Source of the DNA: a virus | Direction: 5' to 3' (one strand) | DNA length: 54,688 nt | IMG/VR virus record: IMGVR_UViG_3300028557_000048 | Location: 1 to 54,688 of that record | Part shown: positions 32,657 to 47,600 of the stretch, piece after piece | How positions within the stretch are numbered: position 1 is the first letter of the stretch | Layout: each line of letters begins with the position of its first letter | Notes under the pieces: generated by a model | The model's input: only the letters and a program-made list of their open reading frames with translations | What the model was told of the DNA's origin: nothing | Database searches by the model: none | Translations under genes and position numbers: made by a program

Positions 32657-35600
32657 ATGGCTAGAATCAGGACACTCGATTTCCTTCCGGAAATATTTCA
32701 AACTCCAACTAATGCACAATTTTTGGCGGCTACGCTTGATCAATTAGTGAATCCGCCCGAATCCCAGCGTATCCAGGGATATATCGGTAGCAGACTTGGC
32801 TACGGCATAAATGCTGTAGATAGCTATGTAGTAGAGCCAACTAAAACTCGTAGAAATTATCAATTAGATCCGGGCCTAGTATTCACTAAACCAAACGAAT
32901 CGACTGCACAGGACTTTATCACGTATCCTGGAATCATTGACGCATTAAAGATCAGTGGCGGTGTTACTAACAATAACGACAGATTATTTAATAGCCAGTT
33001 CTATTCATGGGATTCATTTACTAATTTAGACAAGATCATCAACTTCGACCAGTATTACTGGTTGCCTGAAGGACCTCCTTCAGTTACAGTATCTGTTGCC
33101 CCTGTCTTCTCTTCAGAAAATTATATCGTAACTGATTTGGCTTCTACGTACGATATCAAGGTAGTAGGCAGTTTTGCTGGTTCGTCGAATCCTACATTAA
33201 CTCTATTGCGGGGAGGCACATATACTTTTGCAGTCGATCAGGAATCACAGTTTTGGATTCAAGGTGAACCTGGGGTATCTGGGTTTTCTCCCATCCAAGC
33301 TAATCAACCTGTTCGAGATGTTTATGGAGTGAGCAACAACGGTGCCTCAGCGGGATTAGTAACATTTAATGTTCCTAGCAAAGATGCACAAGCACAATAT
33401 AATTTTTCAGGCAACAATACAGTAGGCGTTGTTAGTACGTTACCTTTCGATCAAGTCAATGGTGTTCTTCTTTCTGAATTGGAAAACATCGACGGAGTAA
33501 CGTCACTTGACGGGTTGACTGTTATGTTTTATAACAATGGGGTAGTCGATGAAATCGGATATACCTCTTCGTACCTAGCGGAAACCCCATATGATGTCAA
33601 CGACGATCAAATTGTTGCACCGTTAACGCTTACAGTTACGAGTTGCAACACGACATCTTTTACTACCAGCTCAACTATTCAATTGGTAGTTAATCAAACA
33701 ATAACGTTTGATAACCCAGTGTTTGGTGGTGTCACCGCCGGACAAGTTTATTTTATCAGTGCAATTCCAACTTCGACGACGTTCAACATTTCAGAATACA
33801 TCGGCGGCCCAAATATCGTATTAACTCCCGACTCGGGAGCGATGGTTGCGAATATAAATCAAGGGCTATATCAACAAGGGTTCTATTCTACAGTCGCAGA
33901 GAACTTCTATCTGATCAGCTATGTTGGAAATCCTGATAATCCTGTTCTTAGGCTTACCCCGGCAGGTCTTATTCCTACTGAACAAAAGATCATACCTCAA
34001 TATGGAACAGAATGGGTAGCTAGACCATTCTATCGAGATATTAACGGGGCAATCAATCTAGTTCCTTACATCACTGCACCCCTTGATGTGTTGTATTATC
34101 AAGACGGGACCACTTCGTCTAAAGTAGGTGTTATTCGCATCATCGATAGCAACACTACAAATTTGCTGGACGTTGACACTGACATAATTGGGCAAAAAAC
34201 CTTTACTTCCCCAAACGGTATTGTTTTCACTAATGGACTTAAAGTGTCGTTCGACGGTGCAGTTGTTCCTTCACGTTATTTGACCGGGGAGTATTACGTA
34301 GAAGGGGTAGGTACTGCGATTGAGCTTATTCCAACAACCTCGCTTGTTTGCCCGGAAAAATTCACAATTGGTGAGTTCAATCCATGGGATATTGCCCCGT
34401 TTGATATCGGAAACTTTGACATTGGATTATATATTCCAGTAGATCCAGACTACATCACGATTGCTAGAAATTCGATCAACAAGAATGCCTGGTCAAGAAG
34501 CAATCGATGGTTTCACGTCGCTGTTATTCAAGCGACTGCTACGTATAATCAAAATCCTGAAATTCTAAATGTGTTGGCCACTGCAACAAACAAAGCAAAA
34601 CGCCCAATAATCGAATTTTATCCTAACCTAAAGTTGTTCGATTCAGGTACTTTCGGCAAACCATTAGTTGATTTTATCGATACCCGTTGCACTGATGCAT
34701 TGTCAATTGTTGCGGGCACACAAAGTTATTACCCAGACGTAGAAGTTTATACTGAGTACACCGGAACGATTGGTTCGGTAGTTTCAGCCACGACCACAAC
34801 AGTTATCATTCCCACTAGCGACATCACCGGTGAATTTCAAATCGGCATGTATATTGCAGACACGACCAATATATTGCCGACTAATACTCAAATCACCGCG
34901 ATTACAATCAACGGGTTAAACACTGAACTAACAGTAAGTTGGGAAAATGCAACTACACTTGCATCAGCCGCCGCTGCATCGATAACTGGCTCTGATCTTA
35001 ACATCAATAACTATGGATTGTTTTCTGGTGCTAGAGTGGTATTTTCTGCCGACGCCGATATCAATGTTAGAAATAAAATTTATATAGTAGATATCTCAGA
35101 AGTCACTAGCGGTGAACCAATGGTCATTACCCTTGCTGAAGCTGAAGAAGGGTTGCGTCAGAACAATGATCAGATTGCAATCTTGCGCGGGTATACACAT
35201 CAAGGTACTTCGTTCTATTATGACGGAATCAACTGGAATCAAGCACAACAAAAAGTTACGGTGAATCAAGCCCCGTACTTCGACGTATTCGACGCTAACG
35301 GGGTATCATTGGGAGATCCTGAAGTATATATAGGAACATCATTTAGCGGCTGCAAGTTGTTCGCGTATGGACTCGGAGCTGGCGCTGATGATCCTGTTCT
35401 AGCTTTTCCTGTACGATATTCCTCGATAGCTAACGTAGGTGACATTAGCTTTGATGTATCGCTTAACTCAGACACGTTTAGTTATGTTTCGGGGACAGAG
35501 CCGATAACGCAACAAGTTAACACTGGATATGTATACAGTTACGTTGGTAGAGAAACCTTTGTCAGACATCTTGGCTGGGAGAAGGCCATCGCTCCTTCTA

Positions 35601-38600
35601 CTCAATATCAGGTATTTGAATTTGGATTTAATATTTTCCGCCCATCAACCCCTCTGAACACCTATGTTTGTGATATTGCCGCATCACCTACCCCGAGTTT
35701 AACTAATCCTGGTTGGACTCCTGTTCAAGTGTTCGTCAACAATGTTTACCAAACACCTGACAAATACACCGTTACCATTGGCAATAGCACTACTAAAATT
35801 GTATTGAATGATACTCCTACCGAATCTACTATTATTCAAGTACTGATCATCAGTGATCAAGTAAGCAAGACTGCATACTACACTATTCCAATTAATTTGA
35901 ATAACAATCCATTGAACGACGACATCACCACAGCTAACATCGGTGATATACGTTTACAATATCGCGACATCTTCATCAATGCACCCAACACGACGGGTGA
36001 CCTCTTTGGTTCAAACAACTATAGAGATTTAGGAAATCTAGTGCCCTACGGCACTGCGATTATTCAGAACTCTGCGTCACTTGTGTTGCCGGGTACATTC
36101 TTACGCAAACAAAATTATAATCTGTTTGATGCACTGTTGTTCAACAGCAGGGAATACATCAAATATAAGCAATTGATTGTTGACACCGTTAACAATATGG
36201 ATCTTGTGCAAAGATATCTGCCTGCTCAACTTCTAGATATGGCACTAGATCAGATCACTGATGCCAAAAGTCAAATTCAAGCATTTTTCTGGTCAGACAT
36301 GCTTCCAGTTAAGTCAGCATTCCGTACCAATACTTATACGTTTGCCAACACACTAGATACAACGATATATCCATTATCAAAAGTATATAATTTTCAAACA
36401 GCAAATTATGACGGAGTTCTAGTTTATCTGTCACGTATCGTAGACAACAATCGTGTTCAACGGCAATTGATCAAAGGGGTTGACTACAGTGTCAGCGCCG
36501 AATCTCCGTCATTGACTATCACTCTCGACCTACAGCCAAACGATCAAATAACGATCAATGAATATAATCAGACATATGGCTCTTATGTACCCAACACTCC
36601 AACTAAGTTGGGAATGTATCCTGCGTCAATTCCGGGCGTGGTACTAGATTCTGATTATTCGCAGCCTACTTATTTTATTAAAGGACACGACGGTTCTTAT
36701 ACTAAGCTGTATGGTACGTACATTCCTGAAACTCAAGTTCTCGTCGATTTCAGAGACCAAGCTCTATTAGAATTCGAAAAAAGAGTTTATAACAACCTTA
36801 AATTAAATGCAGAAGTTCCAATACAAAGATATGAAGTTATTCCTGGATATTTCAGAGACCCAACTTATACTTGGAATGAATTCTTAGAAATTTATACCCC
36901 GTCTTTCTTAAACTGGGTTGGTCAAAATAGATTAAATTACAAGACCCAGCTTTACAATAAGAACAACCAATATACCTACAACTATACAAGTGCAAGCAAC
37001 AAGATAGATAAGGCACAGATCGATCAAGGGTATTGGAGAGGTACATACGAATATTTTTATGATACGACTACTCCTAATTTGACCCCTTGGGAAATGCTGG
37101 GCTTCGTTGACGAACCTAGTTGGTGGACAGAACGATATGGTCCGGCTCCGTACACAAGCGACAACGGTATTCTTTGGGCTGATCTAGAAGCCGGATATGT
37201 TTGGAATAACGGAAGTTCCTACATTATCCCTGAACTAGCTCGTCCCGGACTATCAAACATCATTCCAGTCGATACTGCAGGCAATCTGTTGTCTCCGTTA
37301 ATTTCGATTGTTGGAAATTACAACCCGAATGCTTTTCAGAAAGATTGGAAAGTAGGAGACGATGGCCCAGTAGAATTCTCATATCGTCGCAGTTCGTCAT
37401 TTCCATTCGATGTCATGCGAATCTTTGCGTTGACTCGACCAACTGATTTCTTTAATTTAGGGGTTGACCTCGACAATTACAAATACAATACTGAATTTGA
37501 ACAGTATCTAGTCAATGACAGAAGTCATCTAGTAGTTAGCGATGTAGAGATTTATGGCGATGGCATTGCAAAAACATCATACATCAACTGGATAGTTGAT
37601 TATGCGAAGCAAATTGGACTAAACGCAACTCAAAATATCAAGGATCTACTTTCTAATCTCGACGTGAGATTGATTTACCGACTTGCTGGATATAGCGACA
37701 AAACATTGCTCAACTTCTATGTTGAGAAAGGCACGCCCAACTCACGGAATTCTTCCTTGTTGATTCCAGATGAGAGTTATTCTGTATTATTGTATGATAA
37801 TCAACCATTTGACAAGTTAATGTTTACTGGTATTATTATCCAGCAAGTTCCAAATGGTTGGAAAGTATATGGTAACTCGCAGAATTTTGCATACTTTACT
37901 GTACTTGATCCATTAGATAATGGTAATTATGAATATACTGCTGTTGCAGACATCACTGTAAAAACTACAGCGTCGTATAAGACAACGGAAACTCTTGTTC
38001 CGTACGGTACTATGTTCTATACTGCACAAGACGTGTCACAATTTATATTGAGCTATGGTGCTTGGGTAGAATCAAAAGGTATGAAGTTCGCAGAAATCCA
38101 GAATGGTATTGAACTTAACTGGACGCAAATGGTTTATGAGTTCTTGTATTGGGCACAGACTGGTTGGGAAAATGGTAGCGTAATTACGCTCAACCCAGCA
38201 GCAACTACATTGTCAGTCGATACCGGAACCTCTATCGTACAGCCGTTGACATTGCAACAGATCAATTTCATACTCAATCAGAATTTGTACCCAATACAAT
38301 CAACTGACATGTCTGTTAGTCGGGTAGGTACGGAATTTACCGTCAACGCGTTGAATCAAGGTGACACGATATCATACGCACAATTTAACTTCAGTAACTT
38401 TGAACACGGCATCGTGTTTGATAATGTAACATTATTCAATGACGTAATTTATAATCTAGTAACTGGTCTTCGCCAAAACCGTATCAAGGTAATTGGAACT
38501 AAGAGTGCAGCGTGGGACGGCACGGTAAATGCATATGGCTTTATTCTTAACCAAGACAATATTACCGAATGGTCGCGAGAAATAAAGTACACCAAAGGTT

Positions 38601-41600
38601 CTATAGTAAAATATAAGAATAAGTATTGGACTGCCCTTAAGATCGTTGAGCCTGCACAGTTATTCAATGAAATGAGCTGGAAGGAAATCGACTACAACGA
38701 TATTCAAAAAGGCATGTTGCCGAACGCATCAACTCGTGCATACGAAAGCACACTATATTATAATCGCGACGTAGCTAACCTAGAGCAAGATTCTAATTTA
38801 CTTGGGTACTCGTTAATCGGATATAGACCTCGCGATTATCTTGCATTAGCCAACTTAACCGATGTTACACAAGTCAACGTTTATCAAAACATGATTCGTA
38901 ACATGGGCACTCGCAACGCAGTCAATGCCTTCAAGGGTGCAAATCTTCCACAAGGTGGAATTGATTACAATGTATATGAAAATTGGGCAATTCAGTCGGG
39001 TGAGTACGGCGGATTATTAAATGAAAACTTTGTTGAGTTCAGAATCAATCAAACAAACCTAACAGGAAATCCTTCTATCGTTAGCTTGACTACAGGGATG
39101 CCAACTGTTGGTTCTATGCAAGAAGTCGAGTTGACCAATCTGTTTAACTATGGTAGATCAGTCACTGACCCAAACATATTAGCTACCCTTGATCCAGACA
39201 CGTACAACATCCCAAATAGCCTCTATCCAACATCAGGATATGCGAATTTCAACGATGTCAAGATGTCATCATATTATTATGCAGGGTTGCCGAGAGCAGT
39301 CGACCAAAACGGCGTGGTCGTTCCTATTCAAAAATTCTATGTTCGTGATTACATGTGGTTGGCCAACTTCAAAGAGAAGTGGGGCATTTATTCTTGGAAA
39401 CCAGTCGGGCAAATTATACAAGTAAGAAGCAACCTTAATGGTACTAGTACTATTACATTCAGTGAACCACACAATCTAACGAGACTAGAACCTATCTCAA
39501 TCGTTAATTTTGCACCCAACGTCGATGGGTACTACATCGTTGCTGACTTAGTAAATCTCAATGAGGTGATAATCAATTTTGGTGGCGACATATCTGGTCA
39601 AGGATCACTCCAAGGGCAGGGCATTGGCTTACGATTTGTTCCACAACGTGTTGCTACAAGTGCCGACATCGCTACCCTAGACTTACTAGAAGCAGAATTT
39701 GTCAAAAATACAGTATGGGTAGATGAAAACAATGACGGTGATTGGGCAGTATATCGAAAGAGCATCAACTACCAATACAGCACTGAGCTAACAAAAACTT
39801 CAGCAGTAGCCTACGGTACTGCGGTAGCACACTCTGATAGTATTGGATATTTGATCAGTGATTCTGGATTAGGTGAAGTTTATCGATATGCATATGATGC
39901 GACGAACGATATATATGGCATTGACCCGCAAGTCTTGTCTGAAGGCACATCGTTTGGGTCAAAAATAATTCACCAAGATGATATTATCGTCATCACTAAA
40001 CCAGATGGTGCTGCCAACGATGTTTGGGTTTACATATATACTCTAAACAATAGCATCGTGTCAGATGACTTGTTACTGTATCAAAAGATTCTTGCACCAT
40101 TCTCAGCAACTCACTGGGCCGATGAAGTTGCATTATCTGCTGACACAAATTGGCTGTATATTGCAGATTCAGAAAATACTCTAGTCTATGTATATCGTAA
40201 AGATCAAATCTTGCTTGATGCAGGGTATTTTGCTATAGGTGAAACATATAACATCACTGAAGTAGGCACCACTGACTTTACTGCGATTGGAGCAATCGAC
40301 AATAAAGTAGGCATCACTTTTGTTGCGACTGGACCGGGTACTGGATCAGGCAGCGCAATGCAAATTACATATCGCCAGTCAACCGTCATCAACGGTTCGT
40401 TATATGGATTGTCAAACACAGATGGTTTTGGTAAAGCATTATCAACTAATAGCACAGGCAACATTCTTGCGATAGGTGCTCCTAATAGAGACTATAGTGC
40501 AACTATCACTGACTGGGGCACTACTTATGTGCTGCAACGAACAGTTCAAACAGTTGAATCTCAGTATACAACAGTTGGTTATCAGCCGCACATATTCCAG
40601 TTAGCATGGACTCCAACTGCCGGGGCTATTCGCACCGCGAATGCAGTAACATCTAACTATATACAATGCAACGCTACTATGACAGTGTTCGATATAGATA
40701 CTCCGGTGGTTTTTGCTGGATCTAATTTGGGTACTACTGGAATTGATCCCAATGTTGTTTATTACATCGCTGATATTATTGGTAATACTATTGCACTAAA
40801 GACATCTCGGTCAACTACCGATATAGTACCGTTAACAAATGGTAGCGGACTGTCATTCTCTGTGTATGTACAGGTAAATCCTCTTTATGTTTATGTTAAC
40901 GGTACGTTAGTGCAAGATAACAACTATGCAGTTATCGGCAGTACGTTACTCTACAGTGGATACTTGCTAGCAGGGGACATCGTTGATATCAGTGATAACC
41001 AATTCAACGTATCACAGAACTTCAACTCACGCTTTGTCGATAGAACCAATATTCAATTTGGTTACGATATTGACATGACTAGACAAGGCGCGGACATCCT
41101 TGTTGGGTCACCTTTTGAAATTGACACTAAAAATCGCGAAGGAGCAGTTTACCGCTACACTAACGGCGGCGCCAGATATGGTTTGGTTATCGGAAGCACG
41201 GCATGCACGGTATTAGGTCCTAGAAATCTATTAATCAATGGATATCTAGTGCAGTTGAATGCAGGCAATGCAACCGCGATTGCTGATACGATTAATTCAT
41301 CGAATGTAACAAACGTTCGGGCATCGTCGACCACTGATAACCGATTGATCATTCAAGTTGTAGATAGTGCATTAACACGATATAACGAAAAGCTACTGAT
41401 TAGCGTGGTTGACCAAAGTACGTTAGATGAACTTGGCATTCAACTTTACACGGAAACACAGATCATCAACTGCCCGCACGAAGCGGGTGCAACTCAGTTC
41501 GGATCAACTATCAAGTTTAACGAGTTCGATTCGGTTGTGATCGCCGCCCCCGTCGGCACCCGCTGGACTTCTACTACTTTTGATTTTGACGACGACGAGA

Positions 41601-44600
41601 ACAACAATGACGACACTATATTTGACAATAATGCAACTCGTTTCCTAGAATCATATACCAATGCCGGTGCAGTATACATGTTTGACTTGCTCACTGAGTA
41701 TAATGAAAGCTTGACCAAACCCAGTGCATTCGTGTATGCCCAGAGCATAAATGCAACTGATCAAGACTATGGTAACGAACCTCGTTACGGTACTGCTATC
41801 GATTTCAACAATAACGTTGTAATGGTCGGCACTCCTTACTTTCTGCCTACATTGACTGATGGTCAAGTTGTGATTTATAATAACGCATCTGGCATCAAAG
41901 ACTGGGCTCCTTATCGGCAGTCTGCTCCTGTCGTGAACATCGAGAAAATTCAAAATACACAATTGTTTAGCGCAGAAACCAATAATACATTAATCAATTT
42001 AGATTATATGGATCCATTGCAGGGTAAGTTATTGGGTGCAGTAAGAGAAAATATCGACTTTATAAGCAGTGTTGATCCTGCAAGGTACAATTCGGCATTG
42101 TCTGATGTCAGCGGCAATAAGTGGGGAACAGAGCAAATTGGTAAAATTTGGTTCAACACTGCAAACGTGCGCTGGGTAAATTACCATCAGAATGATGTGG
42201 TTTATAATTCGAAATATTGGGGCGCGCTGTTTCCGGGATCAGATGTGGCAGTGTGTACTTGGGTCGCGAGTTTTAATCCGCCTGACCAATATATTGGTCC
42301 TGGATTACCCCTTGATCCAGCGCAATATTCCATTAGTGCAATTCTAAATGCAACTAACTCAGCAGTACCAGTATATTGTTTTTGGGTAAGAAATACAGGA
42401 ATAGTATTCAACCAACAGGGCAAAACACTGGCTGATTCAGTGATTTCGTCATACATTGCTAATCCTTTAAGTAGCGGCATCGCTTATATGGCACCTCTTC
42501 TACCCAATACTTTTGCGCTGTACAACAGTGACAGTTATATTAATGCTAATGATTCAGTATTCCACGTAGGATTTGGGGCAAGCGCCGGAAACGATGTTTC
42601 TCACCAAGAATTTACTTTGATCAGAGAAAATTATCCAGATGACTTCTTGCCTGGATTCCCTTCTTTTGCATTATCGCAGCTGGGAGAGATTATATCACCG
42701 TTACAAGCAGAAGCTGTGCAGAAGAATTCAATTCCTAAGGGACTGTATAGTAGAATGCTAGACTCTCTTGCAGGATGCGATGATGCCGGGAGTGTTGTGC
42801 CTAATCCATATTTACCTAAGGCAGTACAGTCGGGTGTTTTAGCTCGCCCAAGACAGAGTTTCTTCTATAATAGGTTCGCTGCATTGAATAACTATTTGGG
42901 ATACGCGAATTCTGTTCTAGCTCAATTCCCCATCGCAGAAATAAGAGAAAACGCATCCTTCTTATTTGCTAGCGGTGAGTTCTATAATACTCCTGATTAT
43001 TGGGAATATGTCAACTGGTGGGCCGAAGGATACAGCAACAATACACGTTCTATCACTCAAGTTCCATTAAATTCTGATCTTGTTGCATTATGCAATGTGG
43101 TCGACGGCACGATTGTTACAGTTGAACAAAATGGCGCTGGTAAATTCGAAGTATATCGCTATGACGCTGCAACAATGTCATGGACCAGAATTGGTCTCGA
43201 AAATGGAACGATTCAATTTAGTACATATTTATGGGACTACTCTGCTGCTAAATTAGGTTTCGGTGGAGATTTCTTTGACACGACCGCATTTGATCTTTAT
43301 CCTAGCCAAGAAACATACTATATTGTACGTGCATTGAATGAGCAAATTTACGTTGATGAACTGGTTGAATACCGAAATAAATCGTTGATTCTGTTGTTCG
43401 AATATATCCAAAGTGAAACCACTGAGTCACAGAACTTCTTGCCATGGTTAAATAAGACTTCATTAGTAGATGTGTCACATACTATTCGCGAATTGCGTCC
43501 TATTGAAGTGTATCAATCAGATAATCAAGAATTCCTAGAGGGATATATCAACGAAGTAAAACCCTATCATGTCGTAATTAAAGAATTTTTATTCAAGTAT
43601 ACTGGTATAGAAGAATATGCAGGGGCATTTACTGACTTCGATCTTCCGGCTGGGTGGAGCAGCACAAATCGAAAATACATCTCTCCTCAGTTAGTGTACG
43701 GTGACACAAGTAGCGTCTACGAATTCAATACCACTTCAAATCTTTGGGCTACTCCTGACTATAACGAGTGGTACACTCATTATGGGGTATCATTAACTGG
43801 AGAAACGGATTATGAGATAACTGAACTTCGATCATATGTAAATCTAGGATCAAGTTATATCGCTGTCGATAATGCACAGGGTTTCCCAATCAACGGTACT
43901 ATCAAGATCGGCGATGAACAGATAGGGTATTCTTATGTCGACCGCTCATTAAATATTATCGGTGGGTTGTTAAGAGGATTAAACAATACTTTGGTCTCGG
44001 ATCACATTCCGGGAGAGATTGTATCGATTGATTTGCCAGCAGTGCTTGTACTTGACGGAGGCAGGGGATACAATAATCCTCCTAAGGTTACTGCATACAT
44101 CGATTTAGAAAAATACCCTCAACCAAGAACCACAGCACAGCTTGAAGCAGTAATGAGTTTAGATTCTGTTATCGGTATTAATGTCATCGACCCGGGAGAT
44201 GGGTACGCTGTTCTTCCTGAAATTCGCATCGAGTCTGCTTCTCAAATATCTTTTAACAGCACAGCAATTAATTCAGAACTACACACCATACAAGTATATG
44301 CCCCTGCCTTACGTACCGGCGACATCGTCCAATACAAAGATGGAACCTTAGGCGGAAGTGTTGGGCGTTTGCTCAACGACCAATGGTACTATGTAAATGT
44401 GTTGGAAAATTTCCCGGTCGCTGTTATTGCATTGTTTAGTAATGTAAGTGATGCAATTAAAAATCAAAATAGAATTCCTATCTATGCAAATAGTATTGTT
44501 TCTGGCATGTCTATCAATACTGGAGCGAGAGCATCAGCAATATCATCTGCGGCACCAGTAAGGGAAAACAACGTTACTCTACGCTTTGACCGTACTACCT

Positions 44601-47600
44601 ACAACTCACAAGTTGTTGACTGGTCACCGGGAGCCTACTATGGATCATTCTTTGCTGGTTCATACTTCAACAGTGAATCAATTGCTAGCTCGTCGATTAC
44701 ACTAGACAATGAAAATCCTTCTATCGACAATATTCTAGCAAGCGCCCAAGGTCTTGCATTAGAGATTTCTAGCGTAGCGAATGACAGGCAGATTACATGG
44801 TCTTCGTTTGTAAGATATGTTGGACAAACTAGCAGCGGCGACAATTATATCACATTGATTCCGCAAGACGGTAATCCGGTGACGATTGATCCTACTCTAG
44901 TTCCGGCTGCTGCCTCAGGCGGCACTACAGGATTCTATGTAGGAATGCCGATCAAATTTACGGGCGCTACTGTAGGTGGGTTGACTGACAGTCAAATATA
45001 TTATGTGGCTGAAGTAGTTGATGAAATCAACTTTACCGTGTCAGCAACAGAAGGCGGCTCGGTATTTTCTCTAACTAGCGGAACTGTTAGTGCAGCCGGA
45101 TTAGAATGCTACGTAGCAGATGTTACTGATACTGCCGTTCTTACAGTGAATTATCCCGGCATACTCACTGCAACCGCGACGACTGCTGGTACTAATGTAA
45201 TTACTATTCCAACTAGCGAGATTGGCACCGGCGGAACTGCTGGATTCTATCCGGGTATTCCGTTATTTTTCCCTGATCCTACATTCGGTGGAATCACTCC
45301 TAATGAAATCTACTATGTGACAACAATCGTTGATGAACAAAATATTACTATTTCAACAAATCAGGCTGCATTAACGCTTACAGTTACCGGAACCGTTGGT
45401 ATTTCTGACACAGTAGTCATTAATGATACTGCCAACTTAGCAATCAACGATCCTATTATTTTCACTAGTTTAACGGGTACGCTCGTTGCTGCTGGGCTTG
45501 TTTCCGGTAAAACGTACTATGTGAACAGAATAGTTAATTCTACTGAGATCACTCTTGCTGAAGTAATAAATGGCCCTGTCGTGCTATTGAATACTGGTTC
45601 AGGAACAGGTCTATTGACTAGCCAAGCTGATACGTTGCAATTGACTACCGACACTGGTTCTATGACAATGAACGTTTCTCTTCCAGCAAGCCCTGGACAA
45701 ATTAACGGTCAGTTGTTTACGCTTTATAACACATCAGGACAGTATCCTAATCTTGACACCGCCAGTATTACTGCACTAATCGAGCGATCTGTCCAAGCTA
45801 CTATAGGCGACGGGACTTCAGCTGGGGTTAATAGGATTGCAATTTTAGACGCTGAACAAGGAACATCTAACTTCTATGTTAACATGCCGGTTCGGTTCGA
45901 CACGGCTGTGGGCGGACTGTCAACAGCTACAACATATTATGTCATCGATTATTCAGGAAGACTTGTTCCGGATGTATTAAATCCAGGCAACTTTATCACC
46001 CAACCTAACATCGAAGTATTTGTGGTGTCAACATCATCGTCTACTAACCGAATGACAGTTGACACGGTTGATACTCCGGGCACCGACACACTATATCAAG
46101 GAATGATGATTGTATTTTCCGGAGCAGCTTTGGGCGGCGTAGTCAGCACGCGGGAATACTATGTCAAAGACATCATTTCTCAATCGCAGTTCACTATCAG
46201 TGATACACTAGCAGGAGCACTAGATCCACTAGCTCCTCCGGTAACATTGACGACATCAAACGGTCTTATGGTTGGCACAGGCGATCCTTATTTGGTCGTG
46301 TCAGCGACATTGGGCGGCTCAGCAGTCAATCTGACGACAGACACCACCGAATCTCGAATGGTTCAATTCCCTAATCCTTCAGGATCGAACCCTCCGTCAT
46401 TCGACGTGTCATATATCTTGGGCGGATACAGAGTAATCATCGCTGACGGAAGTACAGGTTTCGCTATCGATAACGTACTTACTCTTTCTGGGGCAAGCGT
46501 AGGTGGAACTAGTCCAAACAATGACCTCACTCTCACTGTTAATACAATCGACGATGACGGGAGCATCACTGACGTAATCATCTCCGGGACTGTGCCTGGG
46601 GAATCAAATCAATACTATTTAAAAGTTCGGTCACCGTATGAGCTTGAGGTATACTCTAATCCATTAATGACTGTTCCGGTTAGCGGAATAGATTTTGCAT
46701 ACACTGGATTTACATCGACTACGGTAACTGAAACTCAAGCTGGACCTACTTCTACGATCACAGTCAATAATGCTTCTGTGTTTGAACTATATGACGCAGT
46801 TGTATTTACAGGTACAGTTGCGGGAGGCATCGTAGCGAACCAAACATACTACATCATTAACATCTCGACTAATTCGATACAACTAAGTACTACACCTTCA
46901 GGGTCAGCAATCACGCTAACTACTGTATTGGCAACTAACTTCACGATGGCTAAAACTGGCAGTATTGCATTGCTTCCTGAACCGTTCTACTTCTCTCCTT
47001 CTATCGTTAGATTTAATAATAGAGTTTACGTCTGCGCAATCTCAAACAATGATGACACCTTTGTTTTCGGTAAATGGGATTTATTAGATTCAGGAGATCG
47101 TAGATTGAACGCTATGGATAGAGTTATTGGCTATTATCGACCAACAGTCAATATGCCTGGCGTAGATTTAACTCAACTATTCGAGGGTGTAGAGTATCCT
47201 AACTCGACTTATTTGGGGAATGCGTTCGAACCCGATCAACAATGGCCACTTGACACGATATTACAAGATCAACCTTTCTATCCGACTGACGCCGACATTA
47301 CTTCTATATTATATCATGACGACAGATATCTTGCATCTGCTAATCTTCCTACTTCTTCTGCTATAATCAGCAATGCATTTGATGAAGCTACTTGGCAGGT
47401 AAATCGTTTAACTAATGCAGGAGTCGGGGTGACTGACATAATTTACGCAGATGATTATTATGTGATGACTTCATCGAATCCCGCAACGCCGATCTTTAGA
47501 AGCACTGACGGTGAACTGTGGAGTGCTAACGGGTATTTTATACCGTTCGGTGCTATATCGAATACTACGACTACATTGAGCAGCGCGTTGCTGACTTTAA

